A stretch of 64,000 nt of DNA from Glaciimonas soli (GTDB lineage Bacteria > Pseudomonadota > Gammaproteobacteria > Burkholderiales > Burkholderiaceae_D), in the NCBI RefSeq assembly GCF_009497155.1, contig NZ_WINI01000007.1:7137-71136 (forward strand). The letters run 5' to 3'. The translations under genes were made by a program, and so were the position numbers. The stretch's first letter is position 1; every line of letters begins with the position of its first letter. The notes beneath the pieces were generated by a model, which had not been told where the DNA came from, searched no databases, and worked only from the letters and a program-made list of their open reading frames with translations. Shown here piece by piece: positions 55,962-64,000 of this stretch.

Positions 55962-56895
55962 GAGTGTTAGTTTGCATAGTGCGCATGGCCAGACACAAAT
56001 CGTCCCAGACTTTAGCTTTGTCGGCAGGTTGTCGCAATAAATACGCGGGGTGATAAGTCACGATCAGTGGTAATTCTGCATAACGATGCACCTTACCTCG
56101 CAACGCAGCAACGGCCGTAGTGGGCTCAAATCCTAATAGTGATAATGCTGCTGTTTTACCTAATGCAACCAAAACGGTCGGCTGAATCAACGCAATTTGT
56201 CGCTGCAAATATGGCAAGCAAGCTGCCACTTCTTCCGCTGATGGCGGGCGATCACGACCACTCTCATCGGTAGGCCGACATTTGACAATGTTGGCGATGT
56301 AGGCGTCGCCAATACTACCGCCCTTGCCACGCCCGACACCCATTGCAGCCAGCATATTGTCCAGCAATTTTCCAGCTGGACCGACGAATGGCTCGCCTTG
56401 TTGATCCTCATTACGTCCTGGGCCTTCACCTATAAATAACCAACGCGCCTTTTGATCGCCAACACCAAACACGGTGTGGCGACGGCCATGACATAAGCCA
56501 CAATTTTTGCAAGCGGCAACAGACATTTGCAATTGCGCGCTATCCATTTTGGCAATCTGCGTAGAGTCGGGAGAAGATGATAGCGGCGTAACATCCCATG
56601 CGGAGGCGGCTGGAGCATGTACGATTCTAGGTTTTCCCTCAGCGACTAATCCACCCGCAAATTCACTCACCGCCTCAGGAATAATCTGCTCAGGAACAAT
56701 TTTTGCAGGAGCGATCTTTTCAGGAGCGGTCTTTTCAGGAGTGATCGCACTAGTTGTCGCGATCAAATCCAACGGTGCGTTCGAGATAATTTCTACCGAC
56801 GTAGTCTGTAGCTCTTCGCTGCCCGCACCACGTAACAGCCATACGGGACCGACTCCACACTCTTCCAGTATTGCAGCGCGTCGGTTTGCATTCAT
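55948..56895 (-). CDS. Uracil-DNA glycosylase, family 4
   Basis: The 315-residue protein excises uracil from DNA. The N-terminal third is a variable linker with repeated EKIAP/AKIVP/EQIIP units. The catalytic domain begins near 130 with CKNCGLCHGRRHTVFGVG, GEGPGRNEDQQGEPFVGPAG (motif 1) and later LVTYHPAYLLR (motif 2). Four cysteines (two in CKNCGLC, then CRPTD and ACLPY) should bind a 4Fe-4S cluster. It overlaps rimI by four bases. Confidence 0.93.
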   Translation of the reverse strand: MNANRRAAILEECGVGPVWLLRGAGSEELQTTSVEIISNAPLDLIATTSAITPEKTAPEKIAPAKIVPEQIIPEAVSEFAGGLVAEGKPRIVHAPAASAWDVTPLSSSPDSTQIAKMDSAQLQMSVAACKNCGLCHGRRHTVFGVGDQKARWLFIGEGPGRNEDQQGEPFVGPAGKLLDNMLAAMGVGRGKGGSIGDAYIANIVKCRPTDESGRDRPPSAEEVAACLPYLQRQIALIQPTVLVALGKTAALSLLGFEPTTAVAALRGKVHRYAELPLIVTYHPAYLLRQPADKAKVWDDLCLAMRTMQTNTRDAA

Positions 56896-57395
56896 ATCGC
56901 CAACCTCATCACAATGGCATCTTCTCTGCCATCGCCAACAGCAGGATAATATCCTCGTCGCAAGCCGATTTCGACAAAGCCATAACGCTGGTAAATTGTC
57001 ACCGCACGCGTGTTCGAAGGACGTACTTCCAGCAACAAAGAGCTCATGCCGTTATCTCGCGTGATCTCAACGACTTTATCGAGCATAGTTTTGCCAATGC
57101 CGAGCCCATGAAGCTGCTCATGCACGCTAATGTTCAGCAAATGCATTTCATCCACTACAGGCATCAGAAAAAAATACCCGACCATGCGCTGCGTAGCGTC
57201 GCGCAGTATCCAGCATTCATATCCGACATTGATTGAATCGACAAAATTCCCGTGCGTCCAGGGGTGAGAATAAATACAATTTTCTATCGCAACTACTTGA
57301 TCCACATCAATGAGTTGCATAGGGGAAAAAGTCAGTGGTAAAGCCAACGTATTGTTCTGTGGCTCGACGAGTGATGTATGACAATGTGCGCTCAT
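56892..57395 (-). CDS. rimI: Ribosomal protein S18-alanine N-acetyltransferase
   Basis: This 167-residue GNAT enzyme acetylates the N-terminus of ribosomal protein S18 (E. coli RimI has 148 residues). The acetyl-CoA motif is VHEQLHGLGIGKTMLDKVV and LLEVRPSNTRAVTIYQRYGFVEIGLRRGYY is the family hallmark. It overlaps tsaB by four bases, and an extra N-terminal 20 residues precede the domain. Confidence 0.95.
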   Translation of the reverse strand: MSAHCHTSLVEPQNNTLALPLTFSPMQLIDVDQVVAIENCIYSHPWTHGNFVDSINVGYECWILRDATQRMVGYFFLMPVVDEMHLLNISVHEQLHGLGIGKTMLDKVVEITRDNGMSSLLLEVRPSNTRAVTIYQRYGFVEIGLRRGYYPAVGDGREDAIVMRLAI

Positions 57396-58141
57396 TTCAT
57401 CACTCCCTTCAACGCCCGTTCTGCCGTAGTCAAAGCGATTTTATTGCGCAAATAAAGCGGTTGCGCTTCCACTGCTGGCAAACTTAATCCTTGTGCAAAC
57501 ATCATTGTGCCTATCGCGGCAATGTCGCGTGCATGTGGCATGGCACCCAAGTTTGCATTCGCTGCAAACGGCGCACCAGCGAATTGCTCGGCACAAACGG
57601 ACAAGCCGTTACCGCAGGCTTGCACTTGTCCTATTGGCTGGACTTGCGATGGCGCTGATAAAGTCGGTTCAACTATCGCTTGCCAATTACCGCCAATCGC
57701 ACCGGTCACATAACGATACTGTGCCCAATACACCTCACCCATTCGCGCATCCAGCACGCACAGCACATCAACAGCCTTTGGCGCACCGCTGACATCACGA
57801 CAGGCCTGCGCCATCGCCTCAAGCGTACTAACAGGCAATACGGGCAGTTCCGCACCAAACGCCAATCCTTGTACGATACCGCATGCTGTACGCACACCTG
57901 TAAACGATCCTGGACCAACCCCAAAAGCGATCGCATCACACTGTGACAAGGTAATGCCCGCTTCGCTCAACAAGCTCTGCACCATAGGCAAGATGGTTTG
58001 AGAATGGGTCTGGACACCTTCAGATTCACGATAAGCGAGCGCACCGCTCACCTCATTGTTGTGATTACTGCGTTCGTTATCGATTAACAGCGCAGCAGAG
58101 GCGAGTTCGGTAGAAGTTTCAATGGCTAGAATTATCGGCAT
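57392..58141 (-). CDS. tsaB: tRNA threonylcarbamoyladenosine biosynthesis protein TsaB
   Basis: TsaB joins TsaD and TsaE in making t6A37 of ANN-decoding tRNAs. It has 249 residues (E. coli TsaB has 231). ILAIETSTELASAAL and AIAFGVGPGSFTGVRTACGIVQGLA are diagnostic ASKHA-fold segments. It heads the tsaB-rimI-udg-DUF1853 operon with overlapping starts. Confidence 0.96.
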   Translation of the reverse strand: MPIILAIETSTELASAALLIDNERSNHNNEVSGALAYRESEGVQTHSQTILPMVQSLLSEAGITLSQCDAIAFGVGPGSFTGVRTACGIVQGLAFGAELPVLPVSTLEAMAQACRDVSGAPKAVDVLCVLDARMGEVYWAQYRYVTGAIGGNWQAIVEPTLSAPSQVQPIGQVQACGNGLSVCAEQFAGAPFAANANLGAMPHARDIAAIGTMMFAQGLSLPAVEAQPLYLRNKIALTTAERALKGVMK

Positions 58142-58233
58142 AACCGCTATTTTACCCCGTGGAACAACGCATAGCGATAGTGACCACGTCTCTTTCCACT
58201 ACCAAATTCATTAGAAACGGTAAAATACGCGCT

Positions 58234-58671
58234 ATGTCTATTTTAACGATGAATAACGATAACCGCCCCGATCTGGCCCGGATACTGGCCGATGGCGGCT
58301 GGGTAGTTGCTTGCCTGTGCGCTGCCTGGTGTCGCAGCTGTGATGAATATAAATCGACGTTTGCCGAACTTGCCAAACGCCACCCAAAAACGCAGTTTGC
58401 GTGGATAGACATAGAAGATCAAGCCGATTTGATGGGCGATCTCGATGTCGAGAACTTCCCTACGCTGTTAATACAACGTGGTGATATTGTTACTTATCTG
58501 GCACCAGTTAACATGGACTTGAAGCAGGCGGAACGGATTTTTATGGCGCAGCAAGAAAAAAATGTTGACGAATTGATCGTTGAGGCGAATAGCAGCTCCG
58601 AGCGTCAAGACTGGCAATTCAATGGCAATTTACTATCAAAATTGCAGCAAGCTCTCAATGAGAACGGTTAA
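58234..58671 (+). CDS. Thioredoxin-like protein
   Basis: From the ATG at 58234 the protein has 145 residues; starts at 58159 and 58249 are also in frame. The redox motif CLCAAWCRSC is followed by DLDVENFPTLLIQRG with the cis-Pro. No signal peptide is visible, so a cytosolic disulfide reductase or chaperone-like role is likely. Its end overlaps the converging LysR gene by four bases. Confidence 0.85.
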   Translation: MSILTMNNDNRPDLARILADGGWVVACLCAAWCRSCDEYKSTFAELAKRHPKTQFAWIDIEDQADLMGDLDVENFPTLLIQRGDIVTYLAPVNMDLKQAERIFMAQQEKNVDELIVEANSSSERQDWQFNGNLLSKLQQALNENG

Positions 58672-59582
58672 ACAGCCAACCACGGGTCGGATTCCGGCTG
58701 CGGATACTGCATCATCATAAATTCAACAAAACTGCGCACCTTGGCCGATAACAAACGCCGGCTTGGGTAAACCAGCTGCACGGCAACATTGCCAAGGGCA
58801 TATTCTGGCAATATGCGCACCAGTTTTCCGGTCACCAAATCATCACCTAAAGAATACGAACTGCGCATCACGATGCCCATACCGGCCAATGCGCAATGGC
58901 GCAGTAAGTCGGCGTTATTCGATACCACCTTACCGTTGATTGGCACGGTCGTGATGCCATCAGGCGACTGGAAAGTCCAGTGATGACGTAAATGCTCCAA
59001 GGAAAAATTCAGGCAGGCGTGTTGCAGCAACTCATCCGGTACCGCTGGCGTACCATGCTTTTCGATATACCCTGGAGATGCGCATAGCAATACCTCAGCA
59101 ATTCCCAACTGACGTGCCACCATGCTGACATCGAATTTCTGATGCACAGTAAAGATCCCCACATCAAAACCATCTTCAACTAAATCAACCGTACGGTCCG
59201 ACATCGTGACATTCAACATCACATCTGGATATTGCAAAGAATAGGCAGGTAATAATCGTGCCAGTTGCATCTGGCCAAAGCCAATTTGCGAATAAATATT
59301 CAAAATGCCGGCGGGCTTTTTGGAGAGCTCTGAAGCAATCGCGTCAGCCTCATCAATCGCGGTCAAAATATGGCGGACACGTTCCAGGTAGGCATGCCCC
59401 GTTTCCGTCAGGGACATTTTCCGGGTAGACCGATTAAGCAAACGCGTAGCAAGATAATTTTCCAGATCTGCAACATGGCGCGTGACCACAGCGTTAGATA
59501 GCTCCAATGCATTCGCAGCAGCGACGAAACTCCCCTGCTCCACCACTTTGGCAAAAACCCGCATTGACTGTAGCCTATCCAT
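58668..59582 (-). CDS. LysR-family transcriptional regulator
   Basis: The 304-residue protein has the winged helix in the first 65 residues (GSFVAAANALELSNAVVTRHVADLE) and an effector domain after about 90. It belongs to the large CrgA/DmlR-like branch (MDRLQSMRVFAKVVEQGSF). Target unknown. Confidence 0.92.
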   Translation of the reverse strand: MDRLQSMRVFAKVVEQGSFVAAANALELSNAVVTRHVADLENYLATRLLNRSTRKMSLTETGHAYLERVRHILTAIDEADAIASELSKKPAGILNIYSQIGFGQMQLARLLPAYSLQYPDVMLNVTMSDRTVDLVEDGFDVGIFTVHQKFDVSMVARQLGIAEVLLCASPGYIEKHGTPAVPDELLQHACLNFSLEHLRHHWTFQSPDGITTVPINGKVVSNNADLLRHCALAGMGIVMRSSYSLGDDLVTGKLVRILPEYALGNVAVQLVYPSRRLLSAKVRSFVEFMMMQYPQPESDPWLAV

Positions 59583-59605
59583 TTTTGCCCTTTACTTATT
59601 CAACA

Positions 59606-59941
59606 TCAACGTACTAAAGCAATGACGGCGATGACAGATGCCAGTAACGCCACGATCAAAGCGACTACAGAAATAAGCTGCGCGCGCCCCGCTTTTGTAT
59701 GCGCGTCCCAGATTTCCTTCTCTAACGCTGGTAACGCCGTTTTAAATTGTTCCGCCAGCGCCTTAATATCATGTGTATTTTGCAATGTAGCGGTTTGCAA
59801 TTGCTCCACCTGTTCTTGCAAAATCTCGATTTGATTCGCGGGGTTATTGCCTTTGCGATGCGTAAACACTGGCTTGGCAACCGAGATAATGTCGCTCACG
59901 TAAGGCAGAATCGCTTTTGCTACCGGCAGCCAGCTTGACAT
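59606..59941 (-). CDS. Small coiled-coil protein with C-terminal membrane helix
   Basis: The 111-residue protein has a heptad-like stretch (QIEILQEQVEQLQTATLQN, about 37-55, and on to 75) and one membrane helix at the C-terminus (LISVVALIVALLASVIAVIAL). It looks tail-anchored. It lies 19 bases downstream of the ABC ATPase gene on the same strand. No function assigned. Confidence 0.7.
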   Translation of the reverse strand: MSSWLPVAKAILPYVSDIISVAKPVFTHRKGNNPANQIEILQEQVEQLQTATLQNTHDIKALAEQFKTALPALEKEIWDAHTKAGRAQLISVVALIVALLASVIAVIALVR

Positions 59942-59960
59942 GTGTTATCCCCATTACTCA

Positions 59961-60734
59961 TCAAAAAATCTGCGCTTCACTCGGCGGCATCGTATCCCCC
60001 GGACGCAATAACCGCCCGGCAGCAATCGTAATTGTCTGCCGACATTGCATCGCGATGGAACTGTCATGCGTTACCAGTACCAAAGTCGAACCGCGTTCTT
60101 GATTCAAATCGAACATCAATTGAATCACTGCATCGCCGGTTGCGGCATCTAAACTCCCAGTAGGCTCATCGGCGAATAGCAAAGGCGGTTCGGTCACAAA
60201 AGCACGTGCCAATGCGACCCTTTGCTGCTCGCCTCCAGACATGAATTTTGGATAGTGTCGCACGCGACTGGCCAAACCTACGCGTCCTAACATTATTTGG
60301 GCCTTTTCTTTGGCATCGACATCACCGCGTAGTTCCAGCGGCAGCATGACATTTTCAAGCGCGGTTAAATGACTTAATAATTGAAATGATTGAAATACAA
60401 AGCCGAGCTTTTCTTTACGTACTCCGGCACGACCATCTTCATCTAATGCAAAAATATCGACACCGTCTATTTTGACCGTACCACTAGACGGCGTATCTAA
60501 TCCGGCCAACAATCCCAACAAGGTCGACTTGCCAGAACCTGACGCTCCTACAATAGCTAACGTCGTTCCGGCTTGAACTGTAAAATTGATGTCGTTCAGA
60601 ATGACCAACTCACCACTCGAGTCTTGCACCCGCTTGCTCAAACTTTGTGTTTCAATGGCGCAAACGGCGCGCGTTACTGGCGCATGAGGTATATGCACAG
60701 GATGAGAAATATCAACAGAAGAGGATGTCGGCAT
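59961..60734 (-). CDS. ybbA: ABC transporter ATP-binding protein, YbbA/LolD-like
   Basis: From the ATG at 60734 the protein has 257 residues; an in-frame ATG at 60821 would overlap tesA deeply and neither start has a clear ribosome binding site. Walker A is GASGSGKST, signature [14 protein letters not shown], Walker [13 protein letters not shown]. Divergence from tesA is the classic ybbA-tesA arrangement. The permease partner (YbbP) is not adjacent, which is unusual. The start codons of the two genes overlap on opposite strands within CATG. Confidence 0.88.
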   Translation of the reverse strand: MPTSSSVDISHPVHIPHAPVTRAVCAIETQSLSKRVQDSSGELVILNDINFTVQAGTTLAIVGASGSGKSTLLGLLAGLDTPSSGTVKIDGVDIFALDEDGRAGVRKEKLGFVFQSFQLLSHLTALENVMLPLELRGDVDAKEKAQIMLGRVGLASRVRHYPKFMSGGEQQRVALARAFVTEPPLLFADEPTGSLDAATGDAVIQLMFDLNQERGSTLVLVTHDSSIAMQCRQTITIAAGRLLRPGDTMPPSEAQIF

Positions 60735-61434
60735 GCGGAGATTGAATAAGATATTGAAAAAAAAGATGCTTAGCGGCTTCTTTAACGGCCTGGCTAATAA
60801 GCTGCGAATAATATTGTTCATCGGTGCAGCTAGCCTAGTGATGATAGCCAGCGCGACAACCAGCGCTCATTCTGCATCAAAAACCATTTTAGTGTTAGGC
60901 GATAGTTTATCCGCAGAATACGGCTTACCCCGCGGCACTGGTTGGGTCGCTTTGTTGCAGCAACGCCTGCAGGCAGAAAAAATCAACGCCACCATCACCA
61001 ATGCCAGTATCAGCGGCGAAACGACCAGCGGCGGCAAAACTCGCTTACCCTCCTTGCTGAAAGATCAGCCCGACATTGTCATCATCGAACTCGGCGCCAA
61101 CGATGCTTTGCGCGGCCTGCAACTGACAACCACTGAAAGCAATTTACAAGACATGATCAGTGCTGCACAAAAAAGCAAAGCGAAAGTATTGTTGGTTGGC
61201 ATGCGCATTCCACCAAATTATGGGCGCGACTATACCGAGAAATTTTTTGGTCTTTATGCGGCTCTGTCCAAACAAAACAAAACTGCATTGGTGCCATTTC
61301 TATTAGATGGCGTAGCCAACCAGCCGCAGCTATTTCAAGCTGACCGGATACATCCCATCGCGCAGGCTCACCCAATAATATTGAACAATGTGTGGAGTAA
61401 TTTGAAGCCCTTACTGAATGTAAAAACCAAATAG
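60733..61434 (+). CDS. tesA: Arylesterase / lysophospholipase, TesA-like
   Basis: This 233-residue GDSL hydrolase has a long N-terminus with a signal-like helix (about 24-45, ending TTSAHSA), so the mature enzyme is periplasmic. Ser58 is in LVLGDSLSAEYGL; GAND (about 118) and DRIHP (about 203-207) complete blocks III and V. E. coli TesA has 208 residues. AGAGG eight bases before the ATG supports the start at 60733; 60766 is an alternative. Confidence 0.93.
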   Translation: MRRLNKILKKKMLSGFFNGLANKLRIILFIGAASLVMIASATTSAHSASKTILVLGDSLSAEYGLPRGTGWVALLQQRLQAEKINATITNASISGETTSGGKTRLPSLLKDQPDIVIIELGANDALRGLQLTTTESNLQDMISAAQKSKAKVLLVGMRIPPNYGRDYTEKFFGLYAALSKQNKTALVPFLLDGVANQPQLFQADRIHPIAQAHPIILNNVWSNLKPLLNVKTK

Positions 61435-61774
61435 CGAATACTGAAAAATAAAGCGAACAATCATGCAGGTCGGAAAAATTAAGCACCTTCCGATATTTGG
61501 CATTTCAGCTGCAAGCAAGTCCAAACAACCTACTTGAAAACCATCGTCATTCCCGCGAACGCGGGAATCCATATTAGCGCAAGATGGATCTCTGGCTAGC
61601 AAGGACGACGGTGACAGTATTACTTGCCGAGCTTACATCTGAAATATAAATCGTTTTTTGTGCCGTACTTATCAGTAAACTGGATAGGCGCGGCAATATC
61701 AGAAGACCCGAGCTTTTCCAACCGGCCAAATAAAAAAGCCACTTAAAGTGGCTTTTTTATTTAAATCGCTTTGC
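61435..61774. other. Intergenic region between tesA and ppiD
   Basis: Holds a single intact dRS3-like palindrome (61545-61571, core ATTCCCGCGAACGCGGGAAT), a degenerate partner near 61583-61612, and the terminator below. No gene is seen. Confidence 0.65.
61732..61758. terminator. Bidirectional intrinsic terminator
   Basis: AAAAAAGCCACT and AGTGGCTTTTTT pair perfectly around TAA between converging tesA and ppiD. Confidence 0.93.
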
Positions 61775-63715
61775 TTATTTTGAAGCTGTCGAACCATCAG
61801 CAGGCGCTGCCACCGCTGGTTTCAATATCTTCACTTTAGCTTTCTGTTTCAAGGTCGCGATATAAGCACTCATATCTTGTTGCGCCAACGCCGATGTGAC
61901 TTGCTGCTTCTCGCCATCACGACGTGCCTGATCGATAGTCGCCGGTTGCTCGACTTTAGCGATCCGATATACGCCATAACCTTGACCAGGTAAAGTCACG
62001 CCTACATAGGCTGGCAACTTCGTCGTGTCGGCTTTCATCACAGCATCAAATGCAGCAGGTGCGATACCTTGGCTTTTAGCGCGAGAAACGACAACTGCTG
62101 CGGCAAAACCAGTTTCGTCATCTTTTGCTTTTAATGCGGCCAATTTCTCTTCGCCAGCTTTTTGCGCCAGTTTAGCTTCTTCAATTTGCATGACTTTCGC
62201 ACGGACGATATCTTTCACCACATCAAAAGCACGCTTAGTCACTGGCTGATAGGCCACTACATGCCCGGCAATCAATGTATTCGGCGCAACCTCTATCGCT
62301 TCAGTGTTATGTTTATTTTTCACAGACTCGTTGGAGAACAACGCTGTCAGGAATTTTTCATTATTGTAAGGCGGCGGAGGAACTGTTGCCGCCAATGCCG
62401 GATTAGGATGACGGCCAAGATCTGCCACTGTCTGAATCGGCAATTTGAGCTTGTCTGCAACCGCTTGCAAACTATCGGCCTGCTCATAAACGGTATTACT
62501 GAATATCTCGGCCAACTCAGAAAATTTCTTCGATGCCAGCTGAGTTTTAATTGCGGCTGCGATTTCATCTTTGACCTGATCCAACGGCTTAACTTCCGCC
62601 GGCTTAATTCCAGTCAATTCAATAATGTGATAACCGAAATCAGATTGGACCAAATCACTTATCTCACCTTGTTTGAGCTTGGCCGCAGCATCTGCAAATG
62701 GCTTAACCATCATGCCGTCACCAAAGTAACCCACATCCCCGCCTTGCTCGGCCGATGCCGTATCTTGCGAATTTTCTTTCGCAATCTTGGCAAAATCAGC
62801 TGGATTCTTGCGCACTTCTGCTAACAGACTTTCCGCTTTTGCTTTCGCAGCAGCTTTGTCTGCGGCAGAAGCATCTTTATTGACGGTGATCAGAATATGG
62901 CTGGCACGACGTTGTTCTGGCGTGGTGTAGTGTTTGATATTTTGATCGTAATACGACTTGACATCCGCATCGTTCACCGTCACTTGCGCAGCGACCGCAG
63001 CAGCGTCAAGAACAACATACTCTGCTTTAACATTTTCAGGTATTTCAAATTGCTGACCGTTTTTATCGTAATACGCTTTTAGCATATCGTCGGTTACATT
63101 TACTTTACCGGCAAAATCACTGTCTTTAAACAATAACTCTTGAACATCACGTTCTTGATCAATGATATTTGAGATCCGCTCAACCACCGCCTTAGGTGCA
63201 AAAGAAGTAGTCTGCACGCCGCCAGTCAGCTGTTGCAAAGCAAGATCTTGACGCAGACCCGCTTCATATTGTCTTGGTGTTGTACCCTGAGCTGCTAACA
63301 ACTCCCGATATTTTGCATCATCAAATTGACCATTAGCGCCACGCAGCTCTGGAATTGCGAGCAAGGTTTGCTGCAGTGTTTGGTCAGAAACTGTCATGTG
63401 CTCACGCGTCACTGCTGCCAACTGGGCTCGTTGTGCGATGATGCCGTCCAAAACACTTTGCTTAACTTCCGGCGTATCAAACATCTTGGCATCAAACTGA
63501 GCACCGTAGGCCTGGCGGGCACGCTCCATTTGCTGGCGCTGTGCAGCATCCCATTCTTGCTGGGTAATAGGCTGTCCGGCGACTTTAGCCACGGTATTGG
63601 CACTGTCACCAAAACTGCTATAGCTTTGTAAGCCGACGAGAGCAAAGGAAGGAATGATCAACAACAGCAGCAAAAACTGCATTAAACGTTGATGAGAGCG
63701 AATAAATTCAAACAT
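61775..63715 (-). CDS. ppiD: Periplasmic folding chaperone PpiD
   Basis: This 646-residue protein (E. coli PpiD has 623) has an N-terminal membrane anchor (about 12-32), a SurA-like chaperone region, a parvulin PPIC domain (about 265-360, RRASHILITV through YHIIELTG) and a C-terminal chaperone part. It assists newly exported proteins leaving the Sec translocon. It follows tRNA-Asp on the same strand, separated by a terminator. Confidence 0.95.
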   Translation of the reverse strand: MFEFIRSHQRLMQFLLLLLIIPSFALVGLQSYSSFGDSANTVAKVAGQPITQQEWDAAQRQQMERARQAYGAQFDAKMFDTPEVKQSVLDGIIAQRAQLAAVTREHMTVSDQTLQQTLLAIPELRGANGQFDDAKYRELLAAQGTTPRQYEAGLRQDLALQQLTGGVQTTSFAPKAVVERISNIIDQERDVQELLFKDSDFAGKVNVTDDMLKAYYDKNGQQFEIPENVKAEYVVLDAAAVAAQVTVNDADVKSYYDQNIKHYTTPEQRRASHILITVNKDASAADKAAAKAKAESLLAEVRKNPADFAKIAKENSQDTASAEQGGDVGYFGDGMMVKPFADAAAKLKQGEISDLVQSDFGYHIIELTGIKPAEVKPLDQVKDEIAAAIKTQLASKKFSELAEIFSNTVYEQADSLQAVADKLKLPIQTVADLGRHPNPALAATVPPPPYNNEKFLTALFSNESVKNKHNTEAIEVAPNTLIAGHVVAYQPVTKRAFDVVKDIVRAKVMQIEEAKLAQKAGEEKLAALKAKDDETGFAAAVVVSRAKSQGIAPAAFDAVMKADTTKLPAYVGVTLPGQGYGVYRIAKVEQPATIDQARRDGEKQQVTSALAQQDMSAYIATLKQKAKVKILKPAVAAPADGSTASK

Positions 63716-63758
63716 GGTATTAGTAACCGTTCGATAAAATCAAAAGCACATATAAAAA

Positions 63759-63780
63759 AAGGCGAACTCTCGTTCGCCTT
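63759..63780. terminator. Terminator between tRNA-Asp and ppiD
   Basis: AAGGCGAAC and GTTCGCCTT pair around TCTC with A and T runs at the ends. Confidence 0.88.
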
Positions 63781-63788
63781 TTCAATTC

Positions 63789-63865
63789 TGGCGGAGTGGA
63801 CGGGACTCGAACCCGCGACCCCCGGCGTGACAGGCCGGTATTCTAACCAGCTGAACTACCACTCC
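63789..63865 (-). tRNA. tRNA-Asp(GTC)
   Basis: The minus strand gives a 77-base tRNA with acceptor arms GGAGTGG/CCACTCC, anticodon loop CTGTCAC (anticodon GTC), T loop GGTTCGAGTCC, discriminator G and encoded CCA. The remaining bases to 64000 are promoter-like AT-rich sequence with no gene. Confidence 0.96.
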
Positions 63866-64000
63866 TAAATACGTATATTTTACGTATACACTTTGCCTGA
63901 CTAACCGATCCTCACTTACTTAATCAAGCAAAACGTATAACTTGATACAGCGTTATTTGATACGTAGAAACACATATTCAGAGCAGAGTCAGACAAAATG

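Overview
The window looks like a chromosomal segment of a moderate-GC betaproteobacterium of the order Burkholderiales, most likely family Oxalobacteraceae (Herminiimonas/Undibacterium/Janthinobacterium type). The pointers are a glucokinase fused to an RpiR/HexR regulator, a Burkholderiales-type porin, a Met-Xaa-Lys-Asp-Xaa small secreted protein, a Gcr-type 'site-specific recombinase' membrane protein, and dispersed palindromic repeats typical of the group. This is inferred from gene content and order; no 16S rRNA is present.

Left edge (1-1300): a P4-type tyrosine integrase runs off the left side and sits just downstream of the 3' end of tRNA-Ser(CGA). This marks a genomic island boundary, with the island lying mostly outside the window. 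serS follows directly.

Sugar catabolism block (2.7-25.4 kb): eda and edd (with a small winged-helix gene between two inverted repeats lodged between them), divergent pgi-zwf-hexR, a lipoprotein zinc carboxypeptidase, an AGE-family mannose isomerase, a PfkB fructokinase, a porin, a Xre/RES toxin-antitoxin pair, gmhA, a nonsense-mutated FMN reductase, the glucokinase-HexR fusion, and a four-gene sugar ABC importer. Together these would carry glucose or mannose across the outer membrane (porin), across the inner membrane (ABC importer), and into the Entner-Doudoroff pathway (Glk or mannose isomerase plus fructokinase, then Pgi, Zwf, Edd, Eda). A shared palindrome close to TGTAGTWWWACTACA precedes edd, pgi, the porin and the divergent glk/ABC promoters; I infer it is the operator of one or both RpiR-type regulators. 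No 6-phosphogluconolactonase gene is visible.

Middle (25.4-53 kb): mixed housekeeping and accessory genes. They include ilvD, a ClC channel with CBS domains, a MarR regulator, an HPP/CBS membrane protein, a histone H1-like protein, the Gcr family protein, a cardiolipin synthase-like enzyme, isocitrate lyase, a TAT-exported phospholipase C, a formaldehyde detoxification pair (adhC, fghA), radA and alr.

Right part (53-64 kb): lplT, the overlapping tsaB-rimI-udg-DUF1853 operon, a thioredoxin-like protein, a LysR regulator, the divergent ybbA/tesA pair, ppiD and tRNA-Asp.

The most unusual material is between genes. Two distant copies (9191-9440 and 48913-49210) of a ~250-base element keep at least four hairpins, three of which differ between copies by compensating changes in both arms. 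This suggests selection on structure rather than on protein. Other repeats include paired dRS3-like palindromes, a ~100-bp MITE-like palindrome upstream of the phospholipase gene, and an 18-bp tandem array inside one copy of the structured element.
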